A stretch of 7,268 bases of DNA, from contig MEUM01000015.1 of the NCBI GenBank assembly GCA_001771735.1, positions 41,683-48,950 on the forward strand, read 5' to 3'. Shown piece after piece: positions 1 through 6,321 of the stretch. Below the pieces are notes generated by a model. The model was not told where the DNA came from and did not search any database. It saw nothing but the letters and a program-made list of their open reading frames with translations. The position numbers were made by a program, and so were the translations under genes. The stretch comes from Caldifarciminota bacterium RBG_13_43_14 (lineage in GTDB: Bacteria; Hydrothermota; Tepidihabitantia; SM23-42). Numbering within the stretch: position 1 is the stretch's first letter; every line of letters begins with the position of its first letter.

Positions 1-1786
1 GGGCATCGCCGCTGAAATAAAGCACTGAATCAAGATCAACCCGGCCCCAACCTTGATTATTATTTGGAATTACACCGGCTGCAAGGTTAGTACAGTTAGA
101 ATCAGAAGAGTTGATCAGCATTGCTTTAACCAGTGAAGCCGAAATGAATGACATTGCATCAGCTGAATTCAATGCGCCGGTCGGATACCAGCCCTCGCGC
201 AAATATTGACGGACCAGGGCACCAGATGCAGCGGCACCTGGACTTGACATGCTCGTACCGCTCATAGTAATTGTTCCAGTTGTACCAGTACCTGCCGAAG
301 TGATTGACATACCCGGAGTAAGCAAGGTTGGCTTCATGCGGCCATCCTGACATGGCCCACGGCTGGTTGTAGTATAATACGTACGGCAGGCCGTGGAATT
401 ACGCGTACCACCTACTGATACGCAGTTCTTGGCAGTTGCCGGCGAACCCACGGTACCGGCTCCACTCGAATTACCGTTCGAGTAGAAAAGCAAGAAATCC
501 TTATGACCCCACATGAATTGGTCAACCGCCAGGGCATTCCCATTATAGGCACCAGCCACCGCCGCACCCCATGAATTGCTGCTGAGATAGGCACGGGTTG
601 GCGGATAATACTTGTTATACGGTCGTATATACAAATCATTAAGATCACCGAATATGGATAGAGTGTCGCCTAATCGTCCACAGTCATTGAAATACAGCCT
701 CGCCCGTTTGGCAATTCCATCATAATAACTTGAACCAAGGGTTGTGTCATCCCCTGAAATTGTTCCGCTGGTATGCGTACCGTGATAAGACCCTGCGTCA
801 CCCCAGAGAATTCCTGATAGAGCGCCCGAGTCATACGCGACAATCGCATTATGGGTTGGGTAATAACCCCAGGTAGGAATCGCGGGACTGCCCGAACGAT
901 GCATATAATGATCAGTATTTATACCGGTATCGCAATTATTGATGATTTCACCCTGGCCTACAATACCCATGCCCCAGATCCGGCGGGAAACAAGATCGGT
1001 CGCAGATGGAGCGGTTGCCCAGTAGCCGGTTTGCACAACCCATTGATATTGCTGATTATGCGTTTCCGGCTGTATATATGGTTCAACCCAGTATACGCCT
1101 GGGATACGGGTAATGGCATCGACATCTTTTTTATTGATCTTACCCATGATCATTTTATTGATGCCATTATCTGATACATTGAAATCAGTGTTTGAGGTTG
1201 CCGCGCTAATATCGTTCAAAACATCACTGATCTCGGCATCCATGAACAACAAAATAGTTGTTTGATGTTCTTCTCCAACCCGGTCGAAAAGCCATGATGA
1301 TTTGTAGGCCGGTTGATATATGCCAACCCAATTAACGTCGGCATTTGATCTGACCACATCAACCGTGCTCGGATCCTCAATCGTACAGACAAAACCATAA
1401 TGCGGCACATAAAAATGGATCCGGCCAATGCTTTCTAACCAGCTTCTCTGCTCTTCATATATCGGACCGTTGAATTTGACAATATAGTATTTTGTATCTT
1501 CAGGACTATGCATAAGCGCTTCCGGCAATTCCGGTTCGCCTGACTTGCCAAGATCCCTTGTATCAAAGGCAATGCCGTTTGAAAAAGTGATCTTAGTCGC
1601 GTTACCGTATAATACCGGTGTGAATGTCGATTTTTGTCCTTCGGATAATTTTGCTACATGTTCTTCAACTGGCACCTTGATATCGGGTAACAAAGGAGCT
1701 GGAGTTTGGGTATTTACCCATGACCTGTTCTGCGTACTTGCAGTAAGCATGACTACAAGAAACAGCAGTAAGAGCAATTTCTTCAT
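1..1786 (-). CDS. Secreted subtilisin-like serine peptidase (S8 family, KP-43-like), C-terminus cut by window edge
   Basis: The frame is open from ATG at 1786 to base 1: 595 codons with no stop, so the C-terminus lies outside the window. Residues 1-17 form a signal peptide (two Lys, then a run of Leu/Val/Phe, then TAS), so the enzyme is probably exported. Residues about 97-160 and 175-238 are two propeptide-like modules ending in the parallel patterns VNWVGIYQP and VYWVEPYIQP. The catalytic domain starts near 260. It shows Asp286 (NNCDTGIN), His335 (YHGTHTSGT), the oxyanion Asn, probably Asn439 (YSNGNSS), and Ser512 (SGTSMSSPG). Segments such as LSSNSWGA, GSPATAKN and SRGPCQDGRMKP match the KP-43 type of S8 peptidases as I know that family. 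The role is probably extracellular protein degradation; substrate unknown. The start is set by AGGGAGG (1791-1797) only 4 nt upstream and by the signal peptide directly after Met. The gene has its own promoter. C-terminal beta-sandwich or sorting domains, common in such enzymes, cannot be seen here. Confidence 0.93.
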   Translation of the reverse strand, partial: MKKLLLLLFLVVMLTASTQNRSWVNTQTPAPLLPDIKVPVEEHVAKLSEGQKSTFTPVLYGNATKITFSNGIAFDTRDLGKSGEPELPEALMHSPEDTKYYIVKFNGPIYEEQRSWLESIGRIHFYVPHYGFVCTIEDPSTVDVVRSNADVNWVGIYQPAYKSSWLFDRVGEEHQTTILLFMDAEISDVLNDISAATSNTDFNVSDNGINKMIMGKINKKDVDAITRIPGVYWVEPYIQPETHNQQYQWVVQTGYWATAPSATDLVSRRIWGMGIVGQGEIINNCDTGINTDHYMHRSGSPAIPTWGYYPTHNAIVAYDSGALSGILWGDAGSYHGTHTSGTISGDDTTLGSSYYDGIAKRARLYFNDCGRLGDTLSIFGDLNDLYIRPYNKYYPPTRAYLSSNSWGAAVAGAYNGNALAVDQFMWGHKDFLLFYSNGNSSGAGTVGSPATAKNCVSVGGTRNSTACRTYYTTTSRGPCQDGRMKPTLLTPGMSITSAGTGTTGTITMSGTSMSSPGAAASGALVRQYLREGWYPTGALNSADAMSFISASLVKAMLINSSDSNCTNLAAGVIPNNNQGWGRVDLDSVLYFSGDA

Positions 1787-1866
1787 TATACCTCCCTAAG
1801 ATTATTCTTTGAAGCCTTAAGCCTTTATTCCCCACAAAATACATGGGTTTTTATGATTGAGCTTTT

Positions 1867-1875
1867 ACCTCCTTT
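1867..1875 (-). promoter_or_regulatory. Orphan Shine-Dalgarno in the peptidase leader
   Basis: On the minus strand this reads AAAGGAGGT, a stronger anti-16S match than the gene's own AGGGAGG at 1791-1797. No ATG, GTG or TTG lies at the usual 5-10 nt. The next ATG (1844) is 22 nt further on and opens a 59-codon frame of no recognisable character that overlaps the peptidase gene. It could be a ribosome standby site, the remnant of a leader peptide, or chance. The sequence is certain; the function is not. Confidence 0.45.
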
Positions 1876-1903
1876 CAAAAATACTATTAGTTTATATTGA
1901 ATA

Positions 1904-1931
1904 ATTATAGGAAAAAGCATCTCGTTGTCAA
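1904..1931 (-). promoter_or_regulatory. Consensus sigma-70-type promoter of the S8 peptidase gene
   Basis: The minus strand carries TTGACA (1931-1926), a 16-bp spacer and TATAAT (1909-1904), both hexamers perfect. Transcription should start near 1897, giving an untranslated leader of about 110 nt before the ATG at 1786. The site sits in the 201-bp gap after miaB, so the peptidase can be transcribed independently of the S1-mtaB-miaB group. Confidence 0.85.
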
Positions 1932-1937
1932 GAGGCA

Positions 1938-1951
1938 CGATACGCTTATCG
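1938..1951. repeat. Short dyad just upstream of the peptidase -35 box
   Basis: CGATA and TATCG form a perfect 5-bp inverted repeat around four bases. It lies 6 bp upstream of the -35 hexamer and 36 bp after the miaB stop. It could be a small operator half or a weak hairpin at the end of the miaB transcript. No T-run follows on either strand, so it does not look like an intrinsic terminator. It is short enough to be chance. Confidence 0.3.
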
Positions 1952-1987
1952 CTGGGCACTTAACGCAATACGGCTGTTATCTGTTCC

Positions 1988-3265
1988 CTATACCCTGACC
2001 CCAATCGGGGTTCTCCCCCTGATTTCAACGATTTTAACATTTATTATTGATCCAACGGTCACTTTCTCATCGATAACGACATTTTTATTACCCCGGGTTT
2101 TGCCGCGCATTGCATTATCCCGGGCTTTTGCCTCGATCATTATTTCATATGTCTTCCCGATCATAGCTCTGGTCTTGTTTTTAATTATCGAGTTTTGAAA
2201 TTCAATCAATTCGTGCAATCTTCTTTTTATCACTATTTCAGGCAGCATTGACATATGCGCCGCTTTAGTGCCGGCGCGGGGGGAAAACCGGTAGGTAAAG
2301 GCATCATCAAATTGCAGTTCATTGACCATATGCATTGTATCCTGGAATTCTTGCTCGGTCTCACCCGGAAATCCCACAATAATATCACTGGTTATAGCAG
2401 CTTCAGGAATCGAATCTCTTATTGCATTGACGAGCTGGCGGAACTTACCGGCGCTGTATTTTCGATTCATAAGATCAAGAATACGGTCATTACCTGACTG
2501 CAGAGGCAAATGGAACCATTCACAGATAACACTGTTTTCTTTTACGACATTTATTATTCTTTGGTCAAAATCCTTAGGATGAGATGTTAAAAAACGCAAA
2601 CGCAATAAGCCTTCTAACCGGCTTATCCGTGCAAGCAATTCAGCAAAATCCATGTCATTGAATCGGTATTCATTAACATTCTGTCCGATCAATATAATCT
2701 CTTTTACACCCCGAGCGATCAAATACTCAGTCTCTCTTAAAATGTCCTCATACGAACGGGACCGGGCTGGTCCGCGTACAAACGGAACAATGCAATATGA
2801 ACAAAAATTACTGCAGCCGCGCATGACCGCAACAAAATCAGTAATGCCGGTTTTGTCCGCATACAGGCCGCAATAGGTCTCATCCCCCAGGCTGGTTTCG
2901 ACCATGCGCGATCGCTTTTCTGAGAGTTCATCGACAATCCTAATAATACTGCGATATGCATCCGGACCCAGAACAAAATCAATATAAGGGAATTCGAACA
3001 TAATTTCACGTGATATGCGTTGAGCCATGCAGCCGATTATACCGAGTAAACGATCACCTTCTTCATGCCATCGCCGCAGAGATGCGATATGGCTCTTTGC
3101 CCGATTCTCGGCATGGTCTCGCACTGAACAGGTATTGATCAAAATAAGATCTGCTTCATCAACCGCGGTAACCGATTTGTGATCGTGACGATCTAATATC
3201 GATTGCAAAAGCGATGAATCCTTCTTATTCATCTGGCAACCAAAGGTGATTATCTTGTATTTCAT
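1988..3265 (-). CDS. miaB: tRNA-2-methylthio-N6-dimethylallyladenosine synthase (MiaB)
   Basis: This radical-SAM methylthiotransferase converts i6A37 to ms2i6A37 in tRNAs reading U-starting codons, using two [4Fe-4S] clusters and SAM; it acts in the cytoplasm. The 425-residue protein has the family's three parts. The N-terminal UPF0004 domain has cluster ligands Cys10 (TFGCQMN), Cys46 (NTCSVRDHAENR) and Cys79 (IGCMAQR). The radical-SAM core has CSNFCSYC at 151-158 followed by IVPFVRG, then IGQNVNEY and SDIIVGFPGET. A C-terminal TRAM RNA-binding domain (about 363-425) contains GKTRGNKNVV. The MRGCSNFCSYCIVPFVRG stretch and the NVNEY motif favour MiaB over MtaB or RimO. Length is slightly under the usual 430-470. 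The ATG lies one base after the mtaB stop (TAATATG) with no good Shine-Dalgarno, so translation is probably coupled to mtaB. The i6A-forming partner MiaA is not in the window. Confidence 0.93.
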   Translation of the reverse strand: MKYKIITFGCQMNKKDSSLLQSILDRHDHKSVTAVDEADLILINTCSVRDHAENRAKSHIASLRRWHEEGDRLLGIIGCMAQRISREIMFEFPYIDFVLGPDAYRSIIRIVDELSEKRSRMVETSLGDETYCGLYADKTGITDFVAVMRGCSNFCSYCIVPFVRGPARSRSYEDILRETEYLIARGVKEIILIGQNVNEYRFNDMDFAELLARISRLEGLLRLRFLTSHPKDFDQRIINVVKENSVICEWFHLPLQSGNDRILDLMNRKYSAGKFRQLVNAIRDSIPEAAITSDIIVGFPGETEQEFQDTMHMVNELQFDDAFTYRFSPRAGTKAAHMSMLPEIVIKRRLHELIEFQNSIIKNKTRAMIGKTYEIMIEAKARDNAMRGKTRGNKNVVIDEKVTVGSIINVKIVEIRGRTPIGVRV

Positions 3266-3266
3266 A

Positions 3267-4433
3267 TTAGTAGTTGCGCCGCTCTAAGATCGTACCGAAT
3301 AATGTCTCATTCGACGATTCTATTTTCACTTTGTAAATATCGCCAATTTTTGCTTTATGATTAAGTATAACACGAAGATAATTATCGGTCAGACCGCTGT
3401 CTTTTAAACCAGCCTTATCAACGATCACATCGACCACTGAACCGATCATTTGTTCTCCAAAACGCCGTTGTTTTTCTTTTATAAGATCGTATAGAATATG
3501 GAGACGGTTTTTTTTGACATACTTTGGCACTGGATCGCCCAGATCGAACGCAGCCGTGCCTGGACGCGGGGAGTATGGAAATACATGTAAATGGGTAAAA
3601 TTGTTTTTTTCGATAAAACGTAATGTATTATTGAAGCTCGAGTCGTCTTCACCTGGATAGCCTACGATTATGTCGGCACCGATCGCCACCCGATCGAATC
3701 GATCATTGATCAATTTGATCTTGTTTTCAATCTCGGCCGCCGAATAACCACGACCCATGCGTGCCAGTATGAAATCATCTGCGCTCTGGATCGGAATATG
3801 AAAATGCGGACAAAAAGGGATGGATGAAAGAGCAATGAGCAGATTATGAGTAATAAATCGCGGTTCAATCGAGGATAGACGAATTCGTGGTATGTCGGGC
3901 ATATGTGAAAGTTCAGCGAAGAGATCGATCAAATTCCAATCCTGGTTAAATCCATATAATCCAAGATTAGCGCCGACCAGAACGATTTCTTTATAGGCCT
4001 GCTTATGTGCCCATTCGATCTCGTTCACCACCTCATTAATACCTTTGCTGATGATACGGTCGCGCACTTTCGGGACAATGCAATAATTGCATTTCCCATT
4101 ACATCCATCCTGGATCTTAAGAAAATAACGGGCTTTTTCCGGTTCGGGTTTGGTTGCACTTATTAAGCCTGAACGTTCCATATTGTTGATTATTTTATAG
4201 GCTTTATTGTATTTCCCGGGATCATGATGGCTTGCACATCCAGTGGCGATAACCTTTGCATAAGGATTCAACCGCAACGCACGCCGAAATTTCTTTAATG
4301 ATTTAATCTCGGCTTCTTTAGTAACACAACACGTATTTACGATAATTATATCGGTTAAACCGCGATATAATGACTTCAACGCATGACCATCGTATTGATT
4401 AAGTTTACAACCAAGATTTATTAATTTGGGCAA
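3267..4433 (-). CDS. mtaB: tRNA t6A37 methylthiotransferase (MtaB)
   Basis: This radical-SAM enzyme of the MiaB superfamily adds a methylthio group to N6-threonylcarbamoyladenosine 37, giving ms2t6A in tRNAs that read A-starting codons. N-terminal cluster ligands are Cys9 (NLGCKLNQYD), Cys35 (NTCCVTKEAE) and Cys66 (ATGCASH). The radical-SAM triad is CNGKCNYC at 111-118. MtaB-type signatures are RLSSIEPRF (185-193), FPYSPRPGT (285-293) and GLTDNYLRV (347-355), the last inside the C-terminal TRAM-like region. At 388 residues it is shorter than typical family members (about 430-450); the loss seems to lie in the N-terminal domain and in the linker before the radical-SAM core, yet all six cysteines remain. 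The start must be TTG at 4433: it is the only usable start codon between the upstream in-frame stop (4458-4460) and the conserved LGCK motif. No clear Shine-Dalgarno precedes it, which suggests coupling to S1. The gene sits 25 nt after rpsA and one base before miaB. Confidence 0.9.
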   Translation of the reverse strand: MPKLINLGCKLNQYDGHALKSLYRGLTDIIIVNTCCVTKEAEIKSLKKFRRALRLNPYAKVIATGCASHHDPGKYNKAYKIINNMERSGLISATKPEPEKARYFLKIQDGCNGKCNYCIVPKVRDRIISKGINEVVNEIEWAHKQAYKEIVLVGANLGLYGFNQDWNLIDLFAELSHMPDIPRIRLSSIEPRFITHNLLIALSSIPFCPHFHIPIQSADDFILARMGRGYSAAEIENKIKLINDRFDRVAIGADIIVGYPGEDDSSFNNTLRFIEKNNFTHLHVFPYSPRPGTAAFDLGDPVPKYVKKNRLHILYDLIKEKQRRFGEQMIGSVVDVIVDKAGLKDSGLTDNYLRVILNHKAKIGDIYKVKIESSNETLFGTILERRNY

Positions 4434-4457
4434 ATTAGTATTAGTTAAAGCCCGGCT

Positions 4458-6152
4458 CTATTTTTTTTCTTCCTCGGTTTCTTCCGGCTCTTCTTCCGGT
4501 ATACCCTGCACCTTGATTATGTCGCCGATCGTGAAGGTATCAACTGGCTTGGGTTTTGGTGGTTCTTCCTTTTTCTTGGGTGCTGGTTTATGCGGCTCCT
4601 TTTCGCTCAAGATAATCTGTCTGAGCCGCGGACTGATCTTGCGTATCAACACTTCTATCTCCTCGCCCAATTGATACAGATCCTTTGGTTTTTTGCCGCG
4701 GCGCGCGAGATAATTCAATGGTATAAACTCTTCAATACCGCCTTCGAGCATTAATCTAATCCCCTTGGGCAATATGTCGCTTACTTTACCAATTATCTTT
4801 TCGCCTTCGTTGTGTTTTTCAATGAACTGTGAGAACGGATCTTCCTTAGTATGCCTTATGCTTAGAGAGATACGCCTGCCTTTTCGATCGATTGACCGGA
4901 TAACCGCTTCTACTTTCTGACCTTTTTTCAGAAAATCAGATGTTTTCTTGACTTTCTTATCCCAGAAGAAATCATTAATATGTATCAATCCCTCAACCCC
5001 ATCGATCAGTTGCACAAACGCTCCAAAATCCTTCAAATTCGTCACCTGGACGACGACCTTTTGACCGACCTGGAATTGTTCGTCAACGGTCGACCAGGGA
5101 TCTGGCTGAGTCTGCTTTATGCCAAGAGAAATACGGCGCTCATCACGGGCGATCGAGAGAACAACCGCCTCAACCGTATCACCAACTTTCAATAATAGAG
5201 ATGGATCTTTTACATCTTTTTTCCAGGACATCTCGGACACATGGACTAAACCTTCAATACCTTTCTCGATCTCAACAAATGCGCCATAATCGACAACGCT
5301 CGTAACCCTACCAGTGATCTTCGTACCAACCAGGTATTTTTTCTCGATCTTCTCCCAGGGATGGACTGTAAGCTGTTTAAGACCAACTGCGACCCGGCCG
5401 GTTTCACGATCCATAACCAGCACCTTAACCTTGATCTGATCATTGATCTTTACGATCTCGGCCGGATGAGTGATCTTGGACCAGGAAATATCGGTGATAT
5501 GAAGCAATGCATCAATACCGCCAATATCGATGAACGCTCCAAAATCGGTTATATTACGCACCGTACCGTCGATCACATCACCAATTTTGATCTTGATGAA
5601 TATCTTCTTCCGCGCCTTTGCCTGTTCTTCCTCAACCGCCATTCGGCGTGACACAACAATATTCTTTCGCATCATGTTTATCTTCACGATCTTAACGCCG
5701 ATCTTCTGACCGAGAATGCTATCAACATCGATCTGGGATTTAAATTCGATCTGCGAGCTTGGTAAAAAGGCCTCAACTCCAATCAGATCAACCGCGAAAC
5801 CGCCTTTGATCCTTTTACGTATTGTTGCGATCGCCAATTCACTGTTTTCATATATGTGCTTTATTTTATCCCAGGCAAGTTGGAAATCAGCTTTTCTCTT
5901 TGATATGACTGGAAATCCATCACGATCTTCAAAAGCCTCGAGGAAGACATACACTTCGCCATTAACTGCGGCATCTTCTGGATCGGTAAATTCATCCAGA
6001 GGCAAAAATCCCTCGGCTTTCAAGCCCAGATTCAAAAGTACGCCATTTTCTGTCTTTTTTATGACCTTGGCCCTTACAATCTCACCGACTCTTAAACCGG
6101 TGAATGACGAATCAAGTAACTTCTTCACCTCATCATTGGACAAACTTTTCAT
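4458..6152 (-). CDS. rpsA: 30S ribosomal protein S1, six S1 domains
   Basis: S1 binds mRNA on the 30S subunit and helps unfold and position it for initiation. The 564 residues contain six OB-fold S1 repeats, at about 21-87, 105-170, 187-258, 274-346, 361-433 and 449-517, matching the six-domain plan and length of E. coli S1 (557). Repeats 3-5 are the most canonical (ITDFGAFIDIGG, VVDYGAFVEIEKG, LKDFGAFVQLIDG, each followed by a GL/LLH motif). Repeats 1, 2 and 6 are more divergent, as expected of the ribosome-binding end and the last domain. A tail follows from about 518: a Lys/Pro-rich stretch (KPAPKKKEEPPKPKP), a short TIGDIIKVQG segment, then a very acidic end. The start ATG at 6152 has AGGGAGGA (6162-6169) at good spacing. 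The stop is TAG, in frame with the downstream mtaB. It is the first gene of the leftward transcript. Confidence 0.95.
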   Translation of the reverse strand: MKSLSNDEVKKLLDSSFTGLRVGEIVRAKVIKKTENGVLLNLGLKAEGFLPLDEFTDPEDAAVNGEVYVFLEAFEDRDGFPVISKRKADFQLAWDKIKHIYENSELAIATIRKRIKGGFAVDLIGVEAFLPSSQIEFKSQIDVDSILGQKIGVKIVKINMMRKNIVVSRRMAVEEEQAKARKKIFIKIKIGDVIDGTVRNITDFGAFIDIGGIDALLHITDISWSKITHPAEIVKINDQIKVKVLVMDRETGRVAVGLKQLTVHPWEKIEKKYLVGTKITGRVTSVVDYGAFVEIEKGIEGLVHVSEMSWKKDVKDPSLLLKVGDTVEAVVLSIARDERRISLGIKQTQPDPWSTVDEQFQVGQKVVVQVTNLKDFGAFVQLIDGVEGLIHINDFFWDKKVKKTSDFLKKGQKVEAVIRSIDRKGRRISLSIRHTKEDPFSQFIEKHNEGEKIIGKVSDILPKGIRLMLEGGIEEFIPLNYLARRGKKPKDLYQLGEEIEVLIRKISPRLRQIILSEKEPHKPAPKKKEEPPKPKPVDTFTIGDIIKVQGIPEEEPEETEEEKK

Positions 6153-6161
6153 TTATCAAAA

Positions 6162-6188
6162 TCCTCCCTTTGAACAGTTTTGCTGTTC
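6162..6188 (-). promoter_or_regulatory. S1 leader hairpin adjoining the Shine-Dalgarno
   Basis: In the S1 mRNA leader (about 40 nt from the predicted start site) GAACAG and CTGTTC (6188-6183 and 6177-6172) form a perfect 6-bp stem with loop CAAAA. Three bases later comes AGGGAGGA (6169-6162), the ribosome binding site. No T-run follows, so it is not a terminator. It could stabilise the 5' end or be part of translational feedback by S1, which is known for E. coli rpsA but uses a different leader structure there. Its role here is inference. Confidence 0.5.
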
Positions 6189-6198
6189 TATGAGCACT

Positions 6199-6226
6199 AT
6201 TATAACCACACCGCTCTACTTGTCAA
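6199..6226 (-). promoter_or_regulatory. Consensus sigma-70-type promoter of rpsA-mtaB-miaB
   Basis: The minus strand has TTGACA (6226-6221), a 16-bp spacer and TATAAT (6204-6199), both hexamers perfect. The predicted start is near 6192. It probably drives all three translation genes, since the gaps after rpsA and mtaB are only 24 and 1 nt and contain no terminator. Its strength suits a ribosomal protein gene. Confidence 0.88.
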
Positions 6227-6234
6227 TCACTAAA

Positions 6235-6258
6235 CTGATATCGGTTAACTGACATCAG
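6235..6258. promoter_or_regulatory. 24-bp near-perfect palindrome between divergent promoters (possible operator)
   Basis: The left half CTGATATCGGTT and the right half AACTGACATCAG are reverse complements at 10 of 12 positions, centred on GTTAAC. The palindrome lies 8 bp from the S1 -35 box and 14 bp from the cyclophilin -35 box, upstream of both predicted start sites, so it would act as DNA rather than RNA. This is the size and placement of a binding site for a dimeric regulator shared by two divergent promoters. A second, overlapping dyad (AAACTG at 6232-6237, CAGTTT at 6263-6268) surrounds it. No regulator gene is visible. Confidence 0.55.
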
Positions 6259-6272
6259 CCGACAGTTTTCAT

Positions 6273-6300
6273 TTGACATTACCAACCCCATATATATAAT
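6273..6300 (+). promoter_or_regulatory. Consensus sigma-70-type promoter of the cyclophilin gene
   Basis: TTGACA (6273-6278), a 16-bp spacer and TATAAT (6295-6300), both perfect; the -10 box sits in an alternating TA run. The start should be near 6307, just before the Shine-Dalgarno AAAGGAGGA (6308-6316), so the leader is only about 15 nt. The epimerase 14 nt past the cyclophilin gene is probably on the same transcript. Confidence 0.87.
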
Positions 6301-6321
6301 CTATATCAAAGGAGGAATTAG

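Noticed and set aside
851..1174. A 107-codon plus-strand frame opposite the S8 peptidase
   Set aside because: The opposite strand codes for the recognisable N-terminal part of the catalytic domain; this frame shows no known motif and no ribosome binding site.
1..1786. Possible pseudogene, because no complete frame closes in this region
   Set aside because: Codon-by-codon translation from 1786 gives one uninterrupted frame with all catalytic motifs in order; it lacks a stop only because the window ends.
1665..1844. A 59-codon minus-strand frame beginning in the peptidase leader
   Set aside because: Its ATG is 22 nt from the leader Shine-Dalgarno, most of it overlaps the peptidase coding region out of frame, and it has no recognisable features.
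1999..2010. CCCC-AATC-GGGG hairpin at the end of miaB as a terminator
   Set aside because: It lies inside the last codons of miaB and no T-run follows on either strand.
2737..3009. A 90-codon minus-strand frame overlapping miaB in another frame
   Set aside because: It lies entirely within conserved MiaB sequence, including the radical-SAM cysteines, and resembles nothing by itself.
5716..6252. A 178-codon open frame on the plus strand opposite the start of the S1 gene
   Set aside because: It is antisense to strongly conserved S1 domains, has low-complexity Ser/Thr/Leu content, no Shine-Dalgarno, and reads across the S1 promoter.
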